A DNA stretch of 64,000 nt. Origin: an uncultured Clostridia bacterium. GTDB lineage: Bacteria; Bacillota; Clostridia; Christensenellales; Aristaeellaceae. The position numbers were made by a program, and so were the translations under genes. Below, piece after piece: positions 51,879 through 60,599 of the stretch. Under the pieces are notes generated by a model. That model saw only the letters and a program-made list of their open reading frames with translations. It was not told where the DNA came from and made no database searches. Positions within the stretch are counted from its first letter, which is position 1, and each line of letters starts with the position of its first letter. Where the stretch lies: positions 17,532 through 81,531 of the forward strand of contig CANQKI010000001.1 in NCBI GenBank assembly GCA_947624355.1. The letters run 5' to 3'.

Positions 51879-53074
51879 TACTCCGCGCCTCCATCCTGAA
51901 TCCCGGAAAAGAAAGTGACGTCCCCCAGCAGGAGCATTTTGTCAATTTCGTTGGCCCGGATGTATTCGTCAAGATTCAGCGTTTCCCCCATATCGCGCTC
52001 ATAATAGCGTAAATCCAGAATGAAGGTATTGTTGAAATGGGAAGCGATCAACGTGTTCAGCGGATTGGAATAGGAGTCCGCAAGGATAAGCAGGTTCTGT
52101 TTTTCCGTGTTCTTTGTCCGGATAATGATTTCGCCGTAATCGCCGCCATAGTAATATGCGTAATGATTGCGCAGCTCATCCGTTGGATACCGGCCTTTTT
52201 CATACAGAGCCTGATGCCCGTACACACCGTTTTTCCCGTTCAGCAGCGTGATAAACCGGGGCACGTCATAGGTGTAAACCCTGAAAGAATCCTCTCCGAC
52301 CATCCGTCCGGACTGCCGGGCATAGGAGCCATGAAAAGAAACAGGATAACTCTTTTCCTCCTGGATAGGAATTGTCGCTTCGTCTTCCCCCAGCAGCAGA
52401 TGGATGATCTCCCGATAGCCGCGGTCTGAGCCCGCGTTGTTCCAATGGTGATCGGACGCATAGAAAAGCCCGGTGTATTCTTCATAATCCGCCGCCGAAA
52501 AGCATGCCGCGCCGTCCGGACGATAAGCGTTGCAGATGAATCGGAACACTTCGTCGTTTTCTGCATCGCTTCGGGTAAAATCCTGTGCCCTGGAATTGCG
52601 GATAAAATACAGATAGGTGGGAACGGCGTCCGTCCGAAGGAGTTCTGCCTGAGCAAGCGTCGGGGCCTCATATTTTTCCGGCGGCCAGGCCTTTTCCACG
52701 ATTCTTTCTTCGTCGCCCGCATAGCAGTAATACCCGTTGGCAATTTCGGAATAGGTGTCCACCGAAGCCGGAAAAAGGATATGCAAAAGATTGCTTTCTG
52801 CCCGATAAATCCGATCCTGGCACGCCACAAGCGCGCCCTTGAGCGTTTCGCCAAAGGGGTACTGGTCGCTCAGCGCTTCTTCCAGACGCTTCTGAAATTC
52901 GCCGCTCGAAAATTTCCCCAGGGTCAGGGCCGGAAAATGCGTCAGACTGCGATTTTCCGTCTCCGACGCGTCAAGCTGACCCCGAAAAGGCAGGATCAGC
53001 ATGAGAAGAACGGGAAAGGCGCATCCGGCCAAAAGCAGGATTGACGCAAACCGTCCGGGCTTCTTGTGTGCCAT
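51878..53074 (-). CDS. DHHW/AlgJ-AlgX-like secreted protein (paralog 3)
   Basis: Motif YASDHHWNNAGSDRGY; LLILADSYSNPL Ser motif; C-terminal LLLGDVTFFSG; stop overlaps the MBOAT start. Confidence 0.9.
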   Translation of the reverse strand: MAHKKPGRFASILLLAGCAFPVLLMLILPFRGQLDASETENRSLTHFPALTLGKFSSGEFQKRLEEALSDQYPFGETLKGALVACQDRIYRAESNLLHILFPASVDTYSEIANGYYCYAGDEERIVEKAWPPEKYEAPTLAQAELLRTDAVPTYLYFIRNSRAQDFTRSDAENDEVFRFICNAYRPDGAACFSAADYEEYTGLFYASDHHWNNAGSDRGYREIIHLLLGEDEATIPIQEEKSYPVSFHGSYARQSGRMVGEDSFRVYTYDVPRFITLLNGKNGVYGHQALYEKGRYPTDELRNHYAYYYGGDYGEIIIRTKNTEKQNLLILADSYSNPLNTLIASHFNNTFILDLRYYERDMGETLNLDEYIRANEIDKMLLLGDVTFFSGIQDGGAE

Positions 53075-53095
53075 TGGGTTATCCTTTCCGCAAAA

Positions 53096-54082
53096 TCACA
53101 TGCCGGACAGGCTGAATGTCCGAATGAAAAAGCTGACGTCGCCCAGAATCAATACATCGTCGATTTCGTTTTGCTGGATGTATTTCTGCGCGTTGAACTT
53201 CTTCCCCTGTTCCAGCTCATAAAAACGGGGATCGATGGCGTAAACCGCATCATAATGCTGAAGCAGCAAGAGCTTAACAGCGTCGGCGTAAGAATTGGAA
53301 AACATCAGCAGCGTCTTCTTTTCCGGCCGGTTGGTTTTCAGAATCAGTTCGCTCCGGTCTCCCCCGTAAAATGCGTTATAATGATTATACACCGTTATGC
53401 GCGAATATTTCCCGTTGAAATAGCGTTCATAATTTCCGTAGGTTTTGGCGGGAGAACCGTTGATCGTCGCCTCATAGGGCACAAAATCCGGAAAACGGTA
53501 TACGGTAAAGTTTTCCTTTGCATGGGAATAATTCAGCTTCTCATGGAAAGAACCATTGAACGGAATATCCTTGAATTCGACCGTTTCAATCGGCTCGATC
53601 TTCGGCTCATCCGGGCCAAACATCATATCGATAATATCGCAATACGCCTTGTACGAGCCTTTGTAATTCCAATGATGATCGGCCATATAGAACCAGTTGG
53701 TAAAATCGGTGTAGCTTTCCAGCGCGAGGGTCCCCGTTGCTGTCGTTTCAAAAAGGTTTTTGATCTTCAGGTAAATGGGGTTATCTCCCGTCAGATCCTT
53801 CGACATATCGACGCAGCGCGGGCTTTCAATGAAGTAGACATATTTTTTCACACGTCCATCCAGCGAAATATAGGCGTTATACTCTTCGGCATTGCGTTCG
53901 ATATTCCGCACCAGCACATCATCGCCGATAAAATTGCTCCAATGCTCGACGATATAGCCCGTATCGCCCAGGCGATAGAGTTCCTCGCCCAAATAACGGT
54001 ATTGAAGCGAAACCTCTTCCCCCAGCCCGGCCGCGGGCAGGGCAAGCGTCAACGCCAGCAACAGCGTACAGATTTTTTTCAA
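53096..54082 (-). CDS. DHHW/AlgJ-AlgX-like secreted protein (paralog 2)
   Basis: MADHHWNYKGSYKAY; LLMFSNSYADAV; LILGDVSFFIR; TTG start at 54082 with GGAAGGG RBS. Confidence 0.9.
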   Translation of the reverse strand: MKKICTLLLALTLALPAAGLGEEVSLQYRYLGEELYRLGDTGYIVEHWSNFIGDDVLVRNIERNAEEYNAYISLDGRVKKYVYFIESPRCVDMSKDLTGDNPIYLKIKNLFETTATGTLALESYTDFTNWFYMADHHWNYKGSYKAYCDIIDMMFGPDEPKIEPIETVEFKDIPFNGSFHEKLNYSHAKENFTVYRFPDFVPYEATINGSPAKTYGNYERYFNGKYSRITVYNHYNAFYGGDRSELILKTNRPEKKTLLMFSNSYADAVKLLLLQHYDAVYAIDPRFYELEQGKKFNAQKYIQQNEIDDVLILGDVSFFIRTFSLSGM

Positions 54083-54100
54083 TGCGAACCCTTCCTTCAA

Positions 54101-55066
54101 TCAATGCAGCTGCTTCCCATACAGGAAATAGCTTACATCCCCCAGAATCAGGATCTTGTCAATATCGTTCTCCACCAGATACTCATGAATTTTCATGGAT
54201 TTCTTCGTCTGTGTCATGTACTCCCGAAGATCGACGACGAATGTTTTATTGAAATGGCGGCCAATCAGATCCCGCACGGAACAGCCATAGGAATTGCACA
54301 GGACGAGCAGGTTCTCCCGGTCGGTCATTCCGGTATCGTAGACGATCTCGCCGTAATCCCCGCCATAAAACGTTGCAAAATGGGAGGCCAGAATATCCTT
54401 TGAGTATTTTCCGGAAAAATAGGCGTCCGCCCGACCGATTTTCTTTTCCTTTCCGTCCACCGTCACTTTGCACTCCGGCAGATCATACCGATAGACTGCA
54501 AAATTCTGTGTCCCATTCTTGACGCCTGTCCGCTTGACATAGGAACCATTGTACACCGTATCAAAAATGACTTCTTCGACCGGTTGATAGGGGGCGTCCT
54601 GTACGCCAAGCAGGCGCAGAATATCCTCGTAACCCTGCTGCGCGCCGACATGATTCCAATGATGATCGGTCTGATAGAACATCCGTTCATATTCCGCCAT
54701 GCTGTGAATCTGCAGCGCGGCACAGTGGTCAACGCAGGTCAGGCGGGACACAAGGTCAAGGTAAATATCGTTTTCGCCGGAAAGATCGGCGGTAAAGTCG
54801 ATACTGCGGGAATTGTTGACAAAATAGAAATAAACTTCAACCGGCTCATTTCCGAGCATGGCATTATAATTATCGATATAGCCCTGAATCGTTTCCTTCA
54901 ACATGGTTTCATAGTCATAACGGTATTCCACGGTATAGCCGTTTTCACCGTAGAAAAAACAGTTTTTTGTTGCACCCGCAGGAATATAACCTTCCGGCGC
55001 TGCTGACGCGCAGGGGCCGCCCAGCAGCATTCCCGCCAGAAGCACGAGAAAGGCGATTTTCTTCAT
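54101..55066 (-). CDS. DHHW/AlgJ-AlgX-like secreted protein (paralog 1)
   Basis: QTDHHWNHVGAQQGY; LLVLCNSYGCSV; LILGDVSYFLYG; start MKKIAFLVLLAGMLLGG. Confidence 0.9.
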   Translation of the reverse strand: MKKIAFLVLLAGMLLGGPCASAAPEGYIPAGATKNCFFYGENGYTVEYRYDYETMLKETIQGYIDNYNAMLGNEPVEVYFYFVNNSRSIDFTADLSGENDIYLDLVSRLTCVDHCAALQIHSMAEYERMFYQTDHHWNHVGAQQGYEDILRLLGVQDAPYQPVEEVIFDTVYNGSYVKRTGVKNGTQNFAVYRYDLPECKVTVDGKEKKIGRADAYFSGKYSKDILASHFATFYGGDYGEIVYDTGMTDRENLLVLCNSYGCSVRDLIGRHFNKTFVVDLREYMTQTKKSMKIHEYLVENDIDKILILGDVSYFLYGKQLH

Positions 55067-55102
55067 ACGGCATCCCCTTCCAACTTCTAAATTTTCTTCA
55101 TT

Positions 55103-55131
55103 ATTATACCATGCGGGCAAGTGCGTGTCAA
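55103..55131 (-). promoter_or_regulatory. Perfect consensus sigma-A promoter of the DHHW-MBOAT operon
   Basis: Minus strand TTGACA - 17 bp - TATAAT, 37 bp upstream of the first ATG. Confidence 0.88.
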
Positions 55132-55832
55132 TCAAAGAAGACGCCTTTCAGGGATTGCCCTTATTGGATTCCTAACGGGCAAGGAGAACTTGAAAACGTT
55201 ATTTTATGCTTAAAATATGTTCATTTGCGTAATGTGTCTTGACACTGCGCGCGGAATGATGGAAAATGGAATGAAAAGTTGTATACTCCCCCTCAGCGCA
55301 GAAAAAACCGCGGTAAAGGAGAAAGCGCCTGATGAAAAGGTCCTTACCTTGCCACCCACTGCGGTTTGCTGTTCGGGAGATACGCTTTTACGGGAAGAGA
55401 CGCCAGGACAGCCGGATGCAGGCTATCCGATATCGTACGTTCGCTTCCCAGTTTTCCGGATATCAGACCCTGCATCATCACTCGGTATTGCCCGCAACAT
55501 GGACAGGCGCAGGTTGACAGCGGCGAGGTAAAAACATGCACGTTGTACGATGGGCCCCTGGCAGATCAGGCATAAGCAGCGTTCAAGTCTCTGCCCTTTT
55601 CCCGGAGCTGCCGCGCAAGGCGCGCGCCCTTTTCCGCGCCAAAGAGAATTTACGAAGAAATCAGGTTAAAACCCGCGCCGCCCATTACGGTCCTGTATTC
55701 GTTCCGCACACTTGGCGCGAAGGAGCAAAAGAAACCGCGCAAACGCCGTTTTCATCCCGTTGACAGCGAGAAACAGCCTCGAGGCTGATCTCATACAGAA
55801 CATTTCCACACCGAAGAGAAAGGAGACCCTCT

Positions 55833-56129
55833 ATGACCATTACGACCAATCAGGAAGGCGCCAAGCTCGTTGTTGCGCTCGATGGACGCCTGGACACCAC
55901 CACCTCCCCCCAACTGGAGGCGGAGCTCAAGAAATCCCTCGGCGGCGTGGCCGAGCTCGTGTTCGATCTTGAGAAGCTGGAGTACATTTCTTCCGCCGGT
56001 TTGCGCGTGCTGCTCTATGCCCAGAAGGTGATGAACAGCCAGGGCAAAATGACCGTAACCGGCGTGAACGAGACGGTGAACGAGGTCTTCGAGATTACCG
56101 GCTTCTGCGATATTCTGACGATCAAGTGA
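55833..56129 (+). CDS. STAS domain anti-sigma factor antagonist-like protein
   Basis: LDGRLDTTTSPQLEAELKKSLGGVAELVFDLEKLEYISSAGLRVLLYAQKVM. Confidence 0.93.
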   Translation: MTITTNQEGAKLVVALDGRLDTTTSPQLEAELKKSLGGVAELVFDLEKLEYISSAGLRVLLYAQKVMNSQGKMTVTGVNETVNEVFEITGFCDILTIK

Positions 56130-56139
56130 GGCGATCAGC

Positions 56140-56742
56140 ATGAAAACGAACGTTGTGAAGGTTGACAATACGGGCAATGGCGTCAACGGGGCGCTTCGGG
56201 AAGCGGAGCGTTATGCGGAATATCAGCATCTCTCCGCGAAGGATGCACTGCATGTGCGCCTGCTTGCCGAGGAAATGATGGGCATGGTGCGCAGCATTGT
56301 CGGTCAGTTCGATGCGGAATTCTGGGTTGAGGGCGAGGACAAGGACGTAACGCTTTGTCTTGAGGCCGAAACAATCGTTGATTACGAGAAGAAGGAAAAG
56401 CTGCTTGCCGCATCCACCAGCGGAAAGAATTACGCCGAACGCAGCTTTATGGGCAAGGTGGCGGGCCTCATTGAATACTGCCTGGGCAGCTATGAGGGTT
56501 TGGACGCCGTACCGCTCTATAACGATTACATGATCGGGGAAGTTACGGACTACGACTATGACCGGATGTGGTCGCTCAGCTCAATGCGCGGCGACCTGGA
56601 GAATCATCTGACTGTTCCCGAAAAAAAGGCCGAATGGGACGAGCTGGAAAAGTCCATTGTCGCCAAGCTGGCCGATGAGGTGCTTGTGGGCGTGAAGGCC
56701 CGTAAGGTGCAGCTCATCATCAAAAAGAGCTTTCAGGCGTAA
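56140..56742 (+). CDS. Degenerate HATPase (anti-sigma regulatory-type) protein
   Basis: HVRLLAEEMMGMVRSIVG aligns in position with the HATPase N-box helix; sits between the STAS and SpoIIE-like genes. Confidence 0.75.
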   Translation: MKTNVVKVDNTGNGVNGALREAERYAEYQHLSAKDALHVRLLAEEMMGMVRSIVGQFDAEFWVEGEDKDVTLCLEAETIVDYEKKEKLLAASTSGKNYAERSFMGKVAGLIEYCLGSYEGLDAVPLYNDYMIGEVTDYDYDRMWSLSSMRGDLENHLTVPEKKAEWDELEKSIVAKLADEVLVGVKARKVQLIIKKSFQA

Positions 56743-56774
56743 GCAGGATTCACGACGCAGGAGGGCACGATACG

Positions 56775-59324
56775 ATGCATACCAGGAAACCGGATACAAA
56801 ACGTCGGCCCATTCGCCGCCAGGTGCAGCGTATGGTGCTCTTCCTGTGCGTGGCCGCGCTGGTGCTCACGGGGATTTTGTGGGCCGGCAGCCTGATCACC
56901 CTGCGGAACACCGTTCTTCAGGACAGCCGGGGCCTGGGCGACAGCGCCGCTTCCGCCGGCAGCGTCGCGCTGCTCAGCCAGATGGAGCAAAATCTCTATA
57001 AAGGCGTCCAGAGCGAGGCTGAGGTGGTGAACGGCAAGCTGTCGCGTTATGCTGGATATGTGGAGGATTTCGCGTTCTACGCCCACCGCCTCTATGAGGA
57101 GCCAAACGCCTACGTTCCCAAAGAGGTACTGCCGCCGGACGCGAAAAACAGCTATCAATACGTCCTGCAGCTCAGCCGTCGGGATACGGACATCCAGCCT
57201 GAGGTAATTGCTGAGGAGGCTGGTCTGCTGGCAAATCTTGTGCATCTCTGGCAGCCGGTGATGACCCACAACGTTGAGGACATCGCTTCCATTTATCTGT
57301 GTACCGAAAGTGGCTTCATGATTAACTATGACGAGCGCTCTGATTTGACGGATGAGTTGTTTTCCTACACGGATGCCGTGTGGTACACGGCTGCGAAAGA
57401 GTCAGACGGCATCATCTACACCAGCCCCTATATGGATACCTTCGGCCGGGGGTTGATCCTCACTTTTGCCGCGCCGTTCTATGACGCGGAGGGCAGCTTC
57501 GCCGGGGTCATGGGGATGGACGTGCTGGTGGAGGACCTCTGCCGCTCCGTGCTGGACATTGACTTTGGCGAGGGCTCCTATGCTTTCCTGGTAGACGGCG
57601 ACGGGAACATCATCGTTTCAAAGACCATGCGCGGCGACGCAACCTTTGAGAGTGTGCGGGATCCTGCCTGCCTGGCCTATGAGGCGGCGGACAGCATTAT
57701 GAGCGGCGAAACCGGCGTCACGGCCACTTCAGGGGACATTTATTATGCCTACGCGCCCATCGCCGCCGCAAAGTGGACGCTGGTTGTTCATGTTCCTGCT
57801 GACATGATTACCGCGCCCGCGGCGGGCATCCGGGAGGAAATCACCGACCAGACGGGCAGCACCGTAGCTGTACTAAGCCGCAGCGTCTTGCAGACGGGGC
57901 TGCTTTCACTGGCAGCATTTGTGGTGCTGATTGGAGTCGTGATCGCGTGCAGCGGCGCATTTTCTGGGCGGCTGACCGGGCCGCTGCTGGAGCTGCGGGA
58001 GGATGTGGAGCACATCAGCGGCGGAGACCTCCGGCATCAGGCGACGGTGCGCCAGAACGACGAAATCGGAGACCTCGCTTCGGCCTTCAACACCATGGCG
58101 GGCTCCCTGGAAAAGTATATTCACGATCTGACCGCCGTGACGGCGGAGAAGGAACGCATCGGCGCTGAACTGGACATCGCCCGGAACATCCAGGCGACCA
58201 TGCTGCCCTGCATCTTCCCGGCTTTCCCGGACCGGTCGGAATTCGACATTTATGCGACCATGAACCCCGCCAAAGAGGTGGGCGGCGATTTCTACGATTT
58301 CTTTATGGTCGACAACACGCATTTGGCAATCGTGGTCGCGGACGTTTCAGGCAAGGGCGTGCCGGCCGCGCTGTTCATGGTGATCGGCAAAACGCTCATC
58401 AAGGATCATACCACGCCGGGGTGCGACCTGGGCGAGGTGTTCATGGAGGTCAACCGCCTGCTTTGCGAAGGCAACAGCGAAGAAATGTTCATCACGGCCT
58501 TCGAGGGGGTGCTGAATCTGGAAACAGGCGAGTTCAACTTTGTCAATGCAGGGCATGAAATGCCCTTCCTGTGCAAGGCGGGCGGACGTTATGAACCGTA
58601 TAAAATCCGCGCCGGGTTTGTGCTTGCGGGCATGGAGGGCACCCGGTACCGGATGGGCTCCATGATGCTGGAACCCGGCGATAAGCTGTTCCAGTATACG
58701 GACGGCGTGACCGAGGCAACCAATGCCGCCAACGAATTGTACGGTATGGCACGCCTGGAGGCCGCGCTCAACGCGAATATCGCCGCCTCCCCCACCGAGC
58801 TGCTGCCGGCGGTGCATGCCGATATCAACGCCTTCGTGGGCGATGCGCCACAGTTCGACGATATTACCATGCTCTGCCTGGAGTTTAAAGAAAAAATGAC
58901 GTCAGCGAAGAACAACGAGATAACAGTCGAGGCAACGCTGGACAATATTCCCGCTGTGACGGACTTTGTGGACGCCCGGCTCGAGGCGGTTGACTGCCCG
59001 ATGCGCGCCATGGCTCAGATCAATGTGGCGATTGACGAACTGTTCAGCAACATTGTCCGTTACGCCTATCATCCCGCCACAGGTCCAGCGACGGTGCGCG
59101 TGGAACTGAAGAACGATCCGCTTTGCGCGGTCGTCACTTTCGTGGATCATGGCGTGCCTTATGACCCGCTCAAGGCAGAAGAACCAGACACAACGCTTTC
59201 AGCGGAGGAACGTGAAATGGGCGGCCTGGGTATCTTCATGGTGAAGAAAACCATGGACGATATAAACTATGAGTACAGAGACGGCCAGAACATCCTGACC
59301 ATCAAAAAATACCTGAAGGCGTGA
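56775..59324 (+). CDS. SpoIIE-family phosphatase: TM-Cache-HAMP-PP2C-HATPase fusion
   Basis: Two TM segments flank a Cache-like sensor; HAMP (LTGPLLELREDVEHISGGDLRHQATVRQNDEIGDLASAFNTMAGSLEKY); PP2C (EVGGDFYDFFMVDNTHLAIVVADVSGKGVPAALFMV...YTDGVTEA); C-terminal HATPase (INVAIDELFSNIVRYAYHP...GGLGIFMVKKTMDDINYEY). Confidence 0.93.
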   Translation: MHTRKPDTKRRPIRRQVQRMVLFLCVAALVLTGILWAGSLITLRNTVLQDSRGLGDSAASAGSVALLSQMEQNLYKGVQSEAEVVNGKLSRYAGYVEDFAFYAHRLYEEPNAYVPKEVLPPDAKNSYQYVLQLSRRDTDIQPEVIAEEAGLLANLVHLWQPVMTHNVEDIASIYLCTESGFMINYDERSDLTDELFSYTDAVWYTAAKESDGIIYTSPYMDTFGRGLILTFAAPFYDAEGSFAGVMGMDVLVEDLCRSVLDIDFGEGSYAFLVDGDGNIIVSKTMRGDATFESVRDPACLAYEAADSIMSGETGVTATSGDIYYAYAPIAAAKWTLVVHVPADMITAPAAGIREEITDQTGSTVAVLSRSVLQTGLLSLAAFVVLIGVVIACSGAFSGRLTGPLLELREDVEHISGGDLRHQATVRQNDEIGDLASAFNTMAGSLEKYIHDLTAVTAEKERIGAELDIARNIQATMLPCIFPAFPDRSEFDIYATMNPAKEVGGDFYDFFMVDNTHLAIVVADVSGKGVPAALFMVIGKTLIKDHTTPGCDLGEVFMEVNRLLCEGNSEEMFITAFEGVLNLETGEFNFVNAGHEMPFLCKAGGRYEPYKIRAGFVLAGMEGTRYRMGSMMLEPGDKLFQYTDGVTEATNAANELYGMARLEAALNANIAASPTELLPAVHADINAFVGDAPQFDDITMLCLEFKEKMTSAKNNEITVEATLDNIPAVTDFVDARLEAVDCPMRAMAQINVAIDELFSNIVRYAYHPATGPATVRVELKNDPLCAVVTFVDHGVPYDPLKAEEPDTTLSAEEREMGGLGIFMVKKTMDDINYEYRDGQNILTIKKYLKA

Positions 59325-59366
59325 TCGTCCCGCCTTTTCGGCAAACCAGAAGAAAGGACATTGGAT

Positions 59367-60545
59367 ATGCGTTTGGCAGAAGGAAAGATCGAAAATAACG
59401 TACTGACAGCATTCCTCGCCGGGCACATCGACTCCAGCAACGCCGCCCAGGCAGAGCAGGAACTGAACGAGCTGCGCAGCAGGGCGCCGGAGGCTGCGGT
59501 GGTTCTGGACCTGGAGAAGCTGGCGTATATCTCCAGCGCCGGTCTGCGGGTCATTCTCCGGCTGCGGAAAGAGAAGCCGGGACTTCGCATCGTGAACGCT
59601 TCCACGGAGATATATGAGATACTGGAAATGACCGGTTTCACCGAGATGATGCCGGTGGAAAAGGCGTACCGGCGGCTGAGTGTGGAGGGCTGCGAGGTTA
59701 TTGGCCGGGGCGCCAACGGCGAAGTATACCGCCTGGACCCGGACACCATCATCAAGGTGTATCTGAACCCGGATAGTCTGCCGGACATCCACCGGGAGCG
59801 TGAGCTGGCCCGCCGGGCATTCGTGCTGGGCATCCCCACCGCCATCCCCTACGACGTGGTGAAGGTGGGAGACGGTTACGGTTCGGTATTCGAGCTGCTC
59901 AACGCCAAGAGCCTGGCCAAGCTCATTCTGGCCGCACCGGAGAAGCTGGACGAATATGTACTGGTCTATGTGGACCTGCTGAAAAAAATCCACGCCACCG
60001 AGGTACGCCCCGGCGACATGCCGGACATGAAGGCCGTGGCCCTGGACTGGGCAGACTTCCTGAACGGCCATCTGCCGCCGGCACAGTATGAAAAGCTCCG
60101 CCGTCTCATCGCCGCCGTGCCGGAAGATCACCATATGCTCCATGGCGATTACCACGTCAAAAACGTCATGGTCCAGAACGGCGAGGTGTTGTTGATCGAC
60201 ATGGACACCCTGTGCATGGGCCACCCGGTGTTCGAATTTGCGTCCATCTTCCTGGCCTACCGGGGCTTTGGGGAGCTGGATCACAGCGTGTCGGAGAAGT
60301 TCCTGGGGCTTGACTACGATACATGTGGCACTATCTGGGAAAAGACGTTGCGGCTCTACTTTGGCACAGACGAACCGGCCCGGCTTGACGAAATCGCCGA
60401 CAAAGCAAAAGTGATCGGCTATACCCGGCTGCTGCGGCGCACCATCCGCCGTCAGAGCGACACCGCCGAGGGGCAGGCCATCATCGCCAACTGTAAAACG
60501 CAGCTTGCCGCACTGCTGAGCCGGGTCGATGCGCTGACCTTCTGA
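59367..60545 (+). CDS. STAS domain fused to aminoglycoside phosphotransferase/choline kinase-like (APH) domain
   Basis: N-terminal STAS (LEKLAYISSAGLRVILRL); APH core IGRGANGEVYRLDPDTIIKVY...HMLHGDYHVKNVMVQNGEVLLIDMDTLCMGHPVFEFASIFLAYRG. Confidence 0.9.
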   Translation: MRLAEGKIENNVLTAFLAGHIDSSNAAQAEQELNELRSRAPEAAVVLDLEKLAYISSAGLRVILRLRKEKPGLRIVNASTEIYEILEMTGFTEMMPVEKAYRRLSVEGCEVIGRGANGEVYRLDPDTIIKVYLNPDSLPDIHRERELARRAFVLGIPTAIPYDVVKVGDGYGSVFELLNAKSLAKLILAAPEKLDEYVLVYVDLLKKIHATEVRPGDMPDMKAVALDWADFLNGHLPPAQYEKLRRLIAAVPEDHHMLHGDYHVKNVMVQNGEVLLIDMDTLCMGHPVFEFASIFLAYRGFGELDHSVSEKFLGLDYDTCGTIWEKTLRLYFGTDEPARLDEIADKAKVIGYTRLLRRTIRRQSDTAEGQAIIANCKTQLAALLSRVDALTF

Positions 60546-60599
60546 ACACGGCGGAGGAAAACAGTGCGAGGGAGAAACACGCATGGATAACGGGCTGTT

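Noticed and set aside
50607-51899. 430-aa plus-strand ORF opposite MBOAT
   Set aside because: Antisense to a strongly supported MBOAT gene.
53066-54403. 445-aa plus-strand ORF opposite the DHHW genes
   Set aside because: Antisense to two paralogous DHHW genes; no motif of its own.
55222-55260. TTGACA box at about 55228 as promoter of the STAS operon
   Set aside because: No acceptable -10 at 16-18 bp (GAAAAT-like only) and it lies ~600 bp from the STAS gene.
55332-55763. Small ORFs (61-104 aa) in the pre-island gap
   Set aside because: Overlapping in several frames, no convincing RBS or family signature.
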